Assembly (NCBI GenBank): GCA_045588655.1
Contig: JAZNEP010000030.1
Coordinates: forward strand, 1 to 57,963
Length of the DNA stretch: 57,963 nt
Direction of reading: 5' to 3'
Source of the DNA: SVFI01 sp045588655
GTDB lineage: Bacteria > Bacillota > Clostridia > Lachnospirales > Lachnospiraceae
Part shown: piece after piece, positions 16,029-25,523 of the stretch
Layout of the letters: the number at the start of each line of letters is the position of its first letter
Numbering within the stretch: the first letter of the stretch is position 1
The notes under the pieces: model-generated
Database searches by the model: none
What the model saw: only the letters and a program-made list of their open reading frames with translations
Told to the model about the DNA's origin: nothing
Position numbers and translations under genes: made by a program

Positions 16029-17420
16029 ATGGCAGAACAGGCAATCGGAAAGATCACGCAGATCATTGGTGCTGTCCTTGACATTAAGTTCCCGGAGGGA
16101 TCTCTTCCGGAAATCTATGATGCGATTGAGATTAATCGCGAGAATGATGAGAAACTTGTTGTCGAAGTGGCACAGCATTTGGGTGATGATACAGTTAGAT
16201 GTATCGCCATGGGCCCGACTGACGGATTGGTAAGAGGAATGGATGCAGTTGCAACCGGAGCTCCTATTACCGTACCTGTTGGTGAGAATACACTTGGAAG
16301 AATTTTCAATGTATTAGGCCAGGCAATTGATAATAAAGCAAATCCTACAGATGTAGGTTATGAACCAATTCACAGACCGGCTCCTGAATTTTCAGAGCAG
16401 TCTACAGAAACAGAATTATTAGAAACCGGTATCAAGGTAGTAGACCTTCTTTGCCCATATCAGAAGGGTGGTAAGATCGGTCTGTTCGGTGGTGCCGGTG
16501 TAGGTAAGACGGTACTTATCCAGGAGCTGATCCGTAACATTGCGACAGAGCACGGCGGATACTCCGTATTTACAGGTGTAGGAGAGCGTACCAGAGAGGG
16601 AAATGACCTTTACCATGAAATGACAGAGTCAGGTGTTATCGATAAGACAACGATGGTATTCGGTCAGATGAACGAGCCACCTGGAGCCAGAATGAGAGTT
16701 GGTCTTACAGGTCTTACAATGGCAGAGTATTTCCGTGATAAAGGTGGTAAAGACGTACTTTTATTTATTGACAATATTTTCCGTTTTACACAGGCGGGTT
16801 CCGAAGTGTCAGCGCTTCTTGGACGTATGCCTTCTGCGGTAGGTTATCAGCCAACGTTGCAGACAGAGATGGGTGCTCTTCAGGAGCGAATCACTTCTAC
16901 AAAGAATGGTTCCATCACGTCAGTACAGGCGGTATATGTTCCGGCGGACGACTTAACTGACCCGGCGCCGGCTACAACATTCGCACACCTTGATGCGACC
17001 ACTGTACTTTCACGTGCAATCTCTGAGCTTGGTATTTATCCGGCCGTAGATCCACTGGAATCTACATCACGTATTCTTGATCCGCGTATCGTTGGTGAGG
17101 AGCACTACGAAGTAGCACGTGGCGTACAGGAAATCTTACAGAAATACAAAGAGTTGCAGGATATCATCGCAATTCTTGGTATGGATGAGCTTGGTGAAGA
17201 AGATAAACTTGTCGTTAACCGTGCAAGAAAGATTCAGAGATTCTTATCTCAGCCATTCTTCGTAGCGACACAGTTTACAGGATTAGAAGGAAAATACGTT
17301 CCAATTACTGAAACAATTCGTGGATTTAAAGAAATTCTGGAAGGTAAACATGATGACATTCCGGAAAGTTATTTCCTAAACGCAGGAAGTATCGACGAAG
17401 TTGTAGCCCGCGTGAAATAA
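16029..17420 (+). CDS. atpD: F0F1 ATP synthase subunit beta
   Basis: Catalytic F1 subunit, 463 residues. Walker A GGAGVGKT is at residues 154-161, followed by GVGERTREGNDLY with the catalytic Glu, DNIFRFTQAGSEVSALLGR with the Walker B Asp, and the family signature PAVDPLESTSR. Complete and intact. Confidence 0.98.
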   Translation: MAEQAIGKITQIIGAVLDIKFPEGSLPEIYDAIEINRENDEKLVVEVAQHLGDDTVRCIAMGPTDGLVRGMDAVATGAPITVPVGENTLGRIFNVLGQAIDNKANPTDVGYEPIHRPAPEFSEQSTETELLETGIKVVDLLCPYQKGGKIGLFGGAGVGKTVLIQELIRNIATEHGGYSVFTGVGERTREGNDLYHEMTESGVIDKTTMVFGQMNEPPGARMRVGLTGLTMAEYFRDKGGKDVLLFIDNIFRFTQAGSEVSALLGRMPSAVGYQPTLQTEMGALQERITSTKNGSITSVQAVYVPADDLTDPAPATTFAHLDATTVLSRAISELGIYPAVDPLESTSRILDPRIVGEEHYEVARGVQEILQKYKELQDIIAILGMDELGEEDKLVVNRARKIQRFLSQPFFVATQFTGLEGKYVPITETIRGFKEILEGKHDDIPESYFLNAGSIDEVVARVK

Positions 17421-17434
17421 GGGGTGAGACGTAA

Positions 17435-17842
17435 ATGGCAGATGAGAGAAATTTTGAATTAGAAATCATTACACCGGAGCGCGTTTTTTATAAGGGCGAA
17501 GCGGTAATGGTTGAATTTAACACAACAGAAGGCGAAATCGGTGTTTTGAAAAAACACATTCCGATGACTGTTATCGTAAAGCCGGGTATTCTTACGATTA
17601 CTGAGGAGGACGATAATATTAAGGAAGCTGCTCTTCATGAGGGATTTGTAGAAATTCTTCCTGATAAGGTTACCATCATGGCTGAGATTATTGAGTGGCC
17701 GGGTGAAATCGATGTAGAAAGAGCACAGGCAGCGCGTGAAAGAGCACAGAAACGTCTGGAAGAAAAAGAAGAAGGCATGGATATGATTCGTGCAGAGATT
17801 GCTCTTAAAAGAGCAATTGCCCGTATTAGTGCGGTGAGATAA
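17435..17842 (+). CDS. atpC: F0F1 ATP synthase subunit epsilon
   Basis: Regulatory F1 subunit, 135 residues, with an N-terminal beta sandwich (TTEGEIGVLKKHIPM) and a two-helix C-terminal domain rich in Arg and Glu that can inhibit ATP hydrolysis. Last gene of the operon, closed by the terminator just downstream. Confidence 0.95.
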   Translation: MADERNFELEIITPERVFYKGEAVMVEFNTTEGEIGVLKKHIPMTVIVKPGILTITEEDDNIKEAALHEGFVEILPDKVTIMAEIIEWPGEIDVERAQAARERAQKRLEEKEEGMDMIRAEIALKRAIARISAVR

Positions 17843-17852
17843 GTAGTTTTTG

Positions 17853-17886
17853 AATTCCCGAGGGAGAGATTCCTCGGGAATTTTTT
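17853..17886 (+). terminator. Terminator of the atp operon
   Basis: An 11-base-pair stem AATTCCCGAGG/CCTCGGGAATT (17853-17863, 17872-17882) with an 8-base loop, running straight into six T. Confidence 0.92.
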
Positions 17887-17955
17887 GCGAGCAATGGCAA
17901 TGGCACTTTTTGTTTGCGTGCATATAATAAAGAAAACTGATTTAGGACTTGAAAT

Positions 17956-18351
17956 ATGGCAGAAAAAAGAATTCTTCCTTTTTATATGACGTATCCGGCA
18001 TCGCTGACGCAGGCAGACGAAAATCAAATGATGCGTGATTTGGAGTATTTTCAGCAATTGTACCCATCAGGAGCTAAGTTGTTACAGAGAGAAATCCGCA
18101 AGGTGATTGATATCATGGATTACGAGGGAAGTCTGATTTATGATGAATATCCGGATCGTTTTGCGATGCAAAGGTTGACAAGAGATATTTTGGGCAAAAT
18201 AAGACTACAGCTTGAGGAAGAGATGGAAGATAGGGAAGAGATGGAAAGGATTCTCCGTTTCGATAATATAGACGATTATATTTATATTCTGGTATTACAT
18301 GAGGTATGGAGAAGAAGGCATGGAAGCAGAAGGGGCTATTTTCTTTTTTGA
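17956..18351 (+). CDS. Conserved hypothetical protein (Lachnospiraceae-type)
   Basis: A 131-residue soluble protein, acidic and probably mostly helical: MAEKRILPFYMTYP at the N-terminus, LQREIRKVIDIMDYEGSLIYDEYPDR in the centre, and WRRRHGSRRGY near the C-terminus. No signal peptide, membrane segment or catalytic motif is recognised. It resembles uncharacterised proteins that I associate with Lachnospiraceae, but no function can be given. It stands alone between the atp terminator and a separate promoter. Confidence 0.75.
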   Translation: MAEKRILPFYMTYPASLTQADENQMMRDLEYFQQLYPSGAKLLQREIRKVIDIMDYEGSLIYDEYPDRFAMQRLTRDILGKIRLQLEEEMEDREEMERILRFDNIDDYIYILVLHEVWRRRHGSRRGYFLF

Positions 18352-18360
18352 CCTGCGCTC

Positions 18361-18389
18361 TTGACTAGGAACGCATCGCAAACTAAAAT
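18361..18389 (+). promoter_or_regulatory. Promoter of the methyltransferase gene
   Basis: TTGACT (18361-18366) and TAAAAT (18384-18389), 17 bases apart. The predicted transcript start near 18396 leaves a leader of about 40 bases. Confidence 0.6.
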
Positions 18390-18434
18390 AACATATGAAA
18401 TTAGATTTTATATAAAATGCAATCAGAGGAAAAA

Positions 18435-19649
18435 ATGGAACGAATCAGACAGCTATTGGCAGAAACGCTGAATGAAAATTTAACACAAATCATAATCAGC
18501 AATCCCCGAAAAAAAGGTGCTTCAACCGGGGATTGTGTTTCTGCGTCCAAAATTAAAATACGACCGATTCTTATATCAAATAAGCTAATGTTTCAGGAAA
18601 GTAGATTTGTAGGAACGCAGGTGTTACATGCAAATTATACAAAACAGGACATGATAGAAGATATACTAGAGAAAATGCAGGTTAGCTTTGGGCAACTTGA
18701 ATTGGAAACAAATCTGCTTAGAGCTACCGTGTTAGTCAGTAAAAAAGGGACAGTGACATTAAAGAAAAAGCAGACGGCTAAACTTATGAGGGCTCAAGAT
18801 GGGCTGGAGCCAGGAGAAGAGCAGTCCTCGTTAAACATGAAAACTTTATCGCATAATCGGAAGAAGCAGTATATTTTAGAAGAAAATATACCGGTTCCGT
18901 TTTTAATTGATCTTGGTGTACAGACGAAGGATGGTAAAATTGTAAAAAGTAAATACGATAAGTTTCGTCAAATTAACCGTTTTCTTGAATATATACAGGA
19001 TGTATTACCGGCGCTTCCAAAGGATCGAAAGGTTTCGATTCTTGATTTTGGTTGTGGAAAGTCTTATCTTACATTTGCCATGTACTATTATCTGAAGGTT
19101 TTGAATCACTATGACATTGATATTATTGGCCTTGATTTGAAAAAAGAGGTAATACGCAAATGTAATGAGTTGAAAGATAACTACGGATACGAAGGACTTC
19201 AATTTTTGGAAGGAGATATTCGCCAATATAATGAAAAGGAAGAGGTGGATATGGTTGTGACGTTGCATGCCTGTGATACTGCAACAGATCATGCCATTGC
19301 TAAGGCTATTGCGTGGAATGCAAAGGTGATTCTGTCGGTTCCATGTTGTCAGCATGAGTTGAATGCACAGATAAATTGTAAAGAGCTGGCTCCTGTTTTA
19401 AAATACGGATTATTGAAAGAGAGGATGGCTGCGCTGTTCACGGATGGTATCAGAGCAAATTTGATGGAGGTGTATGGCTATGATACCCAGGTGCTGGAAT
19501 TTATAGATATGTCGCATACGCCTAAAAATATCTTGCTGCGGGGCGTAAGAAATAAGGGGATTCGCAAGAAGGGAGTAACCCTGGAGGAAGTGCAGGGCAT
19601 GATGGATATGCTTCATACAAAGCAAACGCTGATGGAGCTTATGAGATAG
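18435..19649 (+). CDS. Class I SAM-dependent methyltransferase (Methyltransf_32-like)
   Basis: A protein of about 404 residues. The N-terminal 150 residues are a variable domain with many Lys/Arg; the C-terminal half is a Rossmann methyltransferase with motif I DFGCGKSYLTFAMYYYL, the acidic residue of IIGLDLKK, and TLHACDTATDHAIAKA plus SVPCCQHELN, the pattern of the Methyltransf_32 family. The target (RNA or protein) is not known. I prefer the ATG at 18435 because AGAGGA lies just before it; the ATG at 18417 has no ribosome site. It is followed by a membrane-anchored unknown after 29 bases. Confidence 0.82.
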   Translation: MERIRQLLAETLNENLTQIIISNPRKKGASTGDCVSASKIKIRPILISNKLMFQESRFVGTQVLHANYTKQDMIEDILEKMQVSFGQLELETNLLRATVLVSKKGTVTLKKKQTAKLMRAQDGLEPGEEQSSLNMKTLSHNRKKQYILEENIPVPFLIDLGVQTKDGKIVKSKYDKFRQINRFLEYIQDVLPALPKDRKVSILDFGCGKSYLTFAMYYYLKVLNHYDIDIIGLDLKKEVIRKCNELKDNYGYEGLQFLEGDIRQYNEKEEVDMVVTLHACDTATDHAIAKAIAWNAKVILSVPCCQHELNAQINCKELAPVLKYGLLKERMAALFTDGIRANLMEVYGYDTQVLEFIDMSHTPKNILLRGVRNKGIRKKGVTLEEVQGMMDMLHTKQTLMELMR

Positions 19650-19678
19650 AGTTGCTGCGGTTAGCAGGGAGAAAATAA

Positions 19679-22213
19679 ATGGGAAAAACAATTATTAAAA
19701 TTATTTATTCTGCCATCGTTTTTTTTGTGGCATTGTTTTTGATAGATCACTATACGAATAAAGGTAATATGGATATTACTGCTGAGATGAGTAATTCTAC
19801 ATTACCGGTTGTACATGTAGTTCGTGGTGCAGACAGGATAAATACACTGTATGGATATACACAAAAAATGGACACGCGTTTCCAGTGTGAAACTATAACA
19901 CCTGTGGAAAAAGCGGATCGTCGAATCAGAATGCTGGTGGACGCATATGAAAATAGAATAACAGGAGTATCATTTGAAGTTCGTTCTGCAGATGGAGAAC
20001 GTTTGGTGGAGGATACGAAGGTTGATAATTTTGTGCAGACAGATGATCAGGTGAATATTGATTTGATATTGAAGGATTTGCTTGACGAAAATACAGAATA
20101 TTCGTTTGCACTTAAGCTTACCAATGAGGAGGGAAAAGAGGCCTATTATTATAGTAGAATTTTGCTGAGTGAAAATGCAAACCATGTGGATGAATTGGTG
20201 GAATTTGCGTTAGATTTTCACAGTCGTACCTTTGATAAGGAACGTGCACGAGAAATAGCCAAATATCTGGAATCAAATGAAGAAGGGGATAACACAACCT
20301 TTAGTAAAGTGACAATCCATTCCAGCTTCGCACAGATTACGTGGGGAGATCTTGTGATTGAAAAGGAGACGGAGCCGGATGTATTCGTGAGACAGATTAA
20401 TCCCTATGTGGCTAAAATCGAACTTCGATATATTGTATCGATGAAGGAAGAGAAGGAAGTTCATTTTTATAATGTCACGGAACAATATTATATTCGATAT
20501 GGAACAGAGAGAATGTATCTGCTTGATTATGAAAGGACGATGGATTCTTTCTTTGAAAACAAAAATGCCATTTATGCAAATAATAAGATTTCACTTGGTA
20601 TTTCAGATGAAAATGTGCAGATGATGGAGAGTGAAGACGGCAATATTTTTGTGTTTGTAAAAGAAAATCGTTTGTTTAGTATGAATCTGACAGATAATAA
20701 GCTTGCGCTTTTGTTTGGATTTTATGATAAGCAGCATAATGATAAACGGGATTTGAATGACAATAACAACATTCGCATTATTAGTGTGGACGAGACCGGA
20801 AATGTAAGATTTCTTGTATATGGGTACATGAACCGAGGCAGCTACGAGGGTGGTGTTGGAGTAACTTGTTATTATTACAACAGTATGCTCAATACAGTAG
20901 AAGAAGAGATTTATATTCCATACACAGGGTCGGCTGGGTTGATAGCCAAAAGTGTGGAAGAACTTGCTTACGTAAACAATGGTAATTTCTTGTTTTTAAT
21001 TTTGGACGGGTCGATATATAAAATTGATTTAATGAATAAGTCTTATGAGGTACTAGTGGAGAATTTACCATACGGAAGTTATAAAGTGTCCGGAAGTAAT
21101 CGTATGATTGTGTGGCAGGATGGAAGTGACAGAAATGCCAGTGAGAAACTAGTGTTGTTAAATTTATCGAGTGGAAGCGAGACACAGATTCCGGCAGGGC
21201 AGGGAAAATATATCAAACCGCTAGGTTTTATGAATGAGGACTTGATTTATGGAGTTGCATATCAAACCGATATCAGAAAGGATGTGTTTGGTAGCACTGT
21301 TTTTCCGATGCATCAGATTTATATTCAGGATGAGAGAGGAAATGTCTTAAAAGAGTACCATAAATCCGGAATTTATGTAACAGAAGCCGTTATTGAGGCA
21401 AATCAGATTAATTTAAAAAGAGTTCGAGCAGCGGATAATAATCAATTTTATTTAGAAATAGAGGAAGATCAAATCTTAAATGATGTTGCAGCTGAAAAGA
21501 ATAAAAATGTGATTGAAGTGATTCCGACACAGGAATACGAAAAAATCGTCCAGATTGCAGCAAAAATAAAATTGAATCCTGAGAAAATAAAATATTTAAC
21601 GCCAAAGCAGGTGATGTATGAAGGAAATAGGGTATTGCGCATTCCTATGAAGGAAACCGACGATACGAGATATTATGTATATGACGGATATAAAATACAT
21701 GATATTGTTTTGCGTGAGAATGATGCAATTATGCTTGCGGAGGAGCTTTCGGGAAGGGTTTACAATGAATCCGGAGAGTGTATTTGGGAAAAGAGCAACC
21801 GGGTTGCTGTGAACCAGATTATGAAAATAAACGAAGATAGTGTTTCAGATGGACGAGGAAGCGTAGCGGTCTGTCTTGATACGATACTCAAATATGAGGG
21901 TATTAGTCGAAACAGTGCGACACTTCTTTCTAGTGGAGAATCAATGTTTACAATACTCAAAGATAATCTGTCGGATGCAAGGATTTTGGATTTGTCAGGA
22001 TGTAGTCTCAGCAGTGTGTTGTATTATGTTGGCAAGGATATTCCGGTCATGGTATTACTAAATGACGGAAATGCAGTATTGATTGTTGGGTATAATGAGC
22101 TTAACACAGTGATTTTTAATCCGTTGTCAGGAAAGATTTCTAAAATGGGAATGAATGATTCGGCAGACTATTTTGAGGCAAACGGGAACAGTTTCTTTAC
22201 GTATGTAAAATAA
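19679..22213 (+). CDS. Large membrane-anchored protein with a degenerate C39-like domain
   Basis: An 844-residue protein of unknown role. Residues 5-22 are an uncleaved signal anchor; most of the rest would be outside the cell. The centre (about 100-640) is rich in beta strands and includes segments such as GNIFVFVKENRLFSMNLTD that suggest propeller-like blades. The last 130 residues look like a C39-like papain fold: VAVCLDTILKYEG, then VMVLLNDGNAVLIVGY. By alignment of these motifs the catalytic Cys position is Ser728 and the His position is Asn798, so peptidase activity is doubtful. It follows the methyltransferase gene closely (29 bases). Confidence 0.72.
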   Translation: MGKTIIKIIYSAIVFFVALFLIDHYTNKGNMDITAEMSNSTLPVVHVVRGADRINTLYGYTQKMDTRFQCETITPVEKADRRIRMLVDAYENRITGVSFEVRSADGERLVEDTKVDNFVQTDDQVNIDLILKDLLDENTEYSFALKLTNEEGKEAYYYSRILLSENANHVDELVEFALDFHSRTFDKERAREIAKYLESNEEGDNTTFSKVTIHSSFAQITWGDLVIEKETEPDVFVRQINPYVAKIELRYIVSMKEEKEVHFYNVTEQYYIRYGTERMYLLDYERTMDSFFENKNAIYANNKISLGISDENVQMMESEDGNIFVFVKENRLFSMNLTDNKLALLFGFYDKQHNDKRDLNDNNNIRIISVDETGNVRFLVYGYMNRGSYEGGVGVTCYYYNSMLNTVEEEIYIPYTGSAGLIAKSVEELAYVNNGNFLFLILDGSIYKIDLMNKSYEVLVENLPYGSYKVSGSNRMIVWQDGSDRNASEKLVLLNLSSGSETQIPAGQGKYIKPLGFMNEDLIYGVAYQTDIRKDVFGSTVFPMHQIYIQDERGNVLKEYHKSGIYVTEAVIEANQINLKRVRAADNNQFYLEIEEDQILNDVAAEKNKNVIEVIPTQEYEKIVQIAAKIKLNPEKIKYLTPKQVMYEGNRVLRIPMKETDDTRYYVYDGYKIHDIVLRENDAIMLAEELSGRVYNESGECIWEKSNRVAVNQIMKINEDSVSDGRGSVAVCLDTILKYEGISRNSATLLSSGESMFTILKDNLSDARILDLSGCSLSSVLYYVGKDIPVMVLLNDGNAVLIVGYNELNTVIFNPLSGKISKMGMNDSADYFEANGNSFFTYVK

Positions 22214-22224
22214 AAAGGAATGAG

Positions 22225-22256
22225 AGAAGCGGAGATGTTTTAGTATCTCCGCTTCT
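22225..22256 (+). terminator. Hairpin after the 844-residue protein gene
   Basis: A perfect 12-base-pair stem (22225-22236 with 22245-22256) with an 8-base loop. The T run is poor, so it may terminate weakly or protect the transcript end. Confidence 0.55.
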
Positions 22257-22294
22257 TGGCGATATATTACAGAATTTAAACAAAAAAGTTGTTA

Positions 22295-22324
22295 TTGACT
22301 AACGTATATTTTGTCTGATATACT
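22295..22324 (+). promoter_or_regulatory. Promoter and long leader of the surface protein gene
   Basis: TTGACT (22295-22300) and an extended TGATATACT (-10 at 22319-22324) are 18 bases apart. The leader is about 135 bases and contains short hairpins TGACAA/TTGTCA near 22362 and CGGCA/TGCCG near 22391. Confidence 0.6.
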
Positions 22325-22466
22325 CAGCAACATCAAATGAAGCTTCATTACAAATCTATGGTGACAAGTTTTGTCATTCCAAATTCAAATCGGCATTATC
22401 TGCCGGATTTTCACAAAATGTAAAAATGAATATGGCGCATGTAACAAGCCAGAGAAAGGAGAATGA

Positions 22467-25457
22467 ATGAAAAAGAAGTTTATGTACAGGGTGCTTGGAT
22501 GTGTACTTTCTGCGCTAATAGCGACCGGTTCTCTGTCAATAGGTGTTTTGGCAAAGCAGAGTATATCCGGCAATGAATTGGCAGAAGCTGCTGTCTTGGC
22601 AGAAACTGCTGTCTTGGAGGAAGAAAGTCCTCAAGAGCTGGAATATCCGCTGATGAGTGATCTTAATCTTTTTAAGCTTAATTGGAAAAATGAAACGGAC
22701 GAGGTAATCAGCCATTATGTAGGTATGAATGAATGGGATGTAATCGGTGAGTGGCTTTCTTCTATGTCGGAGGAAGATCGCAAGGAGCTTTTATCGAGAG
22801 ATACCGTTCTTATTCAAGAGACTATCATAGAAGATCCACAACAGGAGGAACCGATAGAGGCGCTTTATTATGAATATGCATTGAAGCAGTATGAGGAGCG
22901 GATGGGGGCTTGCAGTGAGATTAGAGCTGAGAGAGCCGGATATCCGGCCAAAACTTCAGGCTATTGGCAGACCCATATCGTGCAGAAGAATATGATGGGT
23001 ACGACTGTACGAACAGCGATAATTACATACAAGATTTCAGGGGTGGATACGATGCTCCCTACGACCAAAAGACAAAGCGTGACAGTAGCAAAATCTATCA
23101 ATTCAAACTGGTGTGGTGTGGCCTGGGAGACGGAAAAAGAGGAATTTAGTACATATAAAGAGATGGAGAATAATACAACATATCCGCTGGTGAAAGCTTA
23201 TATGAATTTTCAAAAGCCGGCAGGATATAAAGTTTCCGTATCATATAATCAAAATGCAGGCTTTCGGAAATTGTATTGGAGTCCATCCACTACCTTTGGG
23301 GCGTCAGATTCTCTATTCATATCCGGTGGATTAATATCCGATAATAGAAAAGAATATCCGGGGGTAGTAACTTATAACGGAAAAAGTACAGCGTCACTGG
23401 TAGAAAGCCGGTATGCAGGAAAGCATTATGTATGTAGTATAGTAAACATGTTCATGAATGCCGGAATCGGTACAACAGCGACACCGGCGAATGGAAATGT
23501 GGTGCAGACCATTACTTTGACACCGATTAATTACAATGTCAGTTATAACGGAAACGGAGCAACCGCAGGTTCGGTATCTGCACAAATGTGTACATATGAC
23601 GTGAATTATCCCGTGCAGTCAAATGGATTTTCCAAAGATTACACAGTGACATACAATGGAAATGGAGGAACACCTGCGGTATCCAGTCAAGTGGCATCCT
23701 ATACATTTAAAGGATGGGGATTAAACCAAAAAGATACAGTGACATATGCTGCGGGAAAAAACTATACAAATCTGACGACGGTAGACGGAGGAACGGCTAC
23801 CTTATATGCATTGTGGAATCCTGCAAGCGTTAAACTTCCGGGAGCGGAAAGAACGGGATACAGACTGGATGGCTGGAATATAGGAAAGGAAGGCGAGAGT
23901 TACGTTCCAACGGCCAATATAACTGCGACTGCAAAATGGCTTGCCAATATCTATACCGTTCAATTTCAATCAGCCGGTGGACAGGCATGTGAACCGATAG
24001 CAGCAGAATATGACCAAAATATCATGTTACCGACGCCGTTTCGTGCAGGTTACACATTTAACGGTTGGGTTGGTGAATTAGGAACTTATGTGGGAAGCGC
24101 AAAAAATCTGTCAAAAGAACATGGGGCTATCGTGACACTTACAGCAGACTGGACTGCAGATACGAATACGCCTTACAAAGTGCAATATTATAAACAACCA
24201 TCCCCGGAGGTAAAAGACACAGAACAATATGTATTATTCGAATTAAATCAAGGTGATCCGATGGATGGAGAAATGACTATGTACGGAACAACGGATGAAA
24301 CTGTAACAATTCCGCCGGAAGATATTGAAGGTTATATAACGCCGGCCACACAATCCGTGCAGATCAGTGGCGATGGAAGTACCGTCATACGCTTTTATTA
24401 TCATATTAAGACAGAGGAGAAACCCGAAGCATCTACTAAGCCGCAGGAAGGAATTACAAATGATGCGCAGATTGATGAAATCGCAAAAAGAATTGCGGCT
24501 GGATTATCCTTTAGTCTGGACATTAACGGTGCGGAGTATGAGATTGCACAGAATGCGGATGGAACACTTGGAATTCGTTTTTTGGCAACAAATGAGACAA
24601 AAGTAGTGATACCGGATGTGGTAAAAGTCGGAGATAAGGTTTATCGTATCACGGAGATCTATGAGAAAGCGTTTAAAGATAACACTTCAATAAAAGAACT
24701 GGAGTTGAGTGCAAACATAAGTAAGATCGGAGATTCTGCATTTGAGGGATGTACGTCGCTCGAAAAGATGACCGTCAGAGAAGGGCTTGTTACCATCGGA
24801 AATAAAGCATTTAGTGGTTGTAGTCGTCTAAAGAGTGTGAAAATGCCTAGCACACTTCAGACGATTGGTAATTATGCGTTTCAGAATTGTAGTGCACTAA
24901 GCAAAGTGACCTTAAATACAGGTCTTGTAAAGATAGGGAAAAAAGCGTTTTATAATTGTGCGTCGCTAACTCAAATTACGGTTCCTAAAACTGTATTAAA
25001 AATTGACAGCTATGCATTCGCAAAATGTAAAAAGCTTAAGAAGGTAAGCTTTGCTTCCGGCAGCAGTCTTTTGTCACTGGGGACAGGTGTATTTTCGAAT
25101 TGTGCATCCTTGACAAAGATTAAGATGCCATCAAAACTGACAAACTTACCGGCTAAAGCATTTTACAATTGTAAAAAATTAAAAAGCGTGACAGGAGGAA
25201 GTGCAGTTACCAAAATTGGAAACGAAGCGTTTCGCAACTGCGTAAAAATAAGCAAAATGACGATTCCTGCAAAAGTACAGACCATAGGAAAGAAAGCATT
25301 TTACAATTGTAAGGCGCTTAAAAAAGTAACGGTGAAGACAAAGGCGCTAACTTCCGTAAGTAGTCAGGCCTTTAAAAAATGTAATAAGAAACTGCAGTTT
25401 GTCGTCCCTAAGAGTAAGAAAAGTGCATATAGCAAAATGTTTCAGGGAAAATATTAA
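22467..25457 (+). CDS. Secreted BspA-type leucine-rich repeat protein with InlB-like repeats
   Basis: A 996-residue exported surface protein. Residues 1-29 are a signal peptide. About 60-350 is a unique region. Residues about 350-560 carry repeats of the Listeria-Bacteroides (InlB B-repeat/Flg_new) type: VTYNGNGGTP, YTFKGWG, GYRLDGWN, GYTFNGWV and LYALWN. A MucBP-like segment (YKVQYYKQPSP) follows. From about 715 to the end are about nine BspA-type repeats of the form IGxxAFxNCxxLxxVxxP. The C-terminus is Lys-rich and has no LPXTG motif or membrane tail, so the means of surface retention is unclear. Such proteins usually bind host or bacterial surfaces; this is inferred. A strong AAAGGAG box precedes the ATG. 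Confidence 0.88.
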   Translation: MKKKFMYRVLGCVLSALIATGSLSIGVLAKQSISGNELAEAAVLAETAVLEEESPQELEYPLMSDLNLFKLNWKNETDEVISHYVGMNEWDVIGEWLSSMSEEDRKELLSRDTVLIQETIIEDPQQEEPIEALYYEYALKQYEERMGACSEIRAERAGYPAKTSGYWQTHIVQKNMMGTTVRTAIITYKISGVDTMLPTTKRQSVTVAKSINSNWCGVAWETEKEEFSTYKEMENNTTYPLVKAYMNFQKPAGYKVSVSYNQNAGFRKLYWSPSTTFGASDSLFISGGLISDNRKEYPGVVTYNGKSTASLVESRYAGKHYVCSIVNMFMNAGIGTTATPANGNVVQTITLTPINYNVSYNGNGATAGSVSAQMCTYDVNYPVQSNGFSKDYTVTYNGNGGTPAVSSQVASYTFKGWGLNQKDTVTYAAGKNYTNLTTVDGGTATLYALWNPASVKLPGAERTGYRLDGWNIGKEGESYVPTANITATAKWLANIYTVQFQSAGGQACEPIAAEYDQNIMLPTPFRAGYTFNGWVGELGTYVGSAKNLSKEHGAIVTLTADWTADTNTPYKVQYYKQPSPEVKDTEQYVLFELNQGDPMDGEMTMYGTTDETVTIPPEDIEGYITPATQSVQISGDGSTVIRFYYHIKTEEKPEASTKPQEGITNDAQIDEIAKRIAAGLSFSLDINGAEYEIAQNADGTLGIRFLATNETKVVIPDVVKVGDKVYRITEIYEKAFKDNTSIKELELSANISKIGDSAFEGCTSLEKMTVREGLVTIGNKAFSGCSRLKSVKMPSTLQTIGNYAFQNCSALSKVTLNTGLVKIGKKAFYNCASLTQITVPKTVLKIDSYAFAKCKKLKKVSFASGSSLLSLGTGVFSNCASLTKIKMPSKLTNLPAKAFYNCKKLKSVTGGSAVTKIGNEAFRNCVKISKMTIPAKVQTIGKKAFYNCKALKKVTVKTKALTSVSSQAFKKCNKKLQFVVPKSKKSAYSKMFQGKY

Positions 25458-25484
25458 GTTTTCCGTGTAAATGTTCGGAACCGA

Positions 25485-25513
25485 AAAAAGAGTGTCAAAG
25501 TGACACTCTTTTT
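25485..25513. terminator. Bidirectional terminator between surface protein gene and queT
   Basis: A 13-base-pair stem AAAAAGAGTGTCA/TGACACTCTTTTT (25485-25497, 25501-25513) around AAG. The A and T arms let it work for both convergent genes. Confidence 0.88.
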
Positions 25514-25523
25514 CGCATTATTT

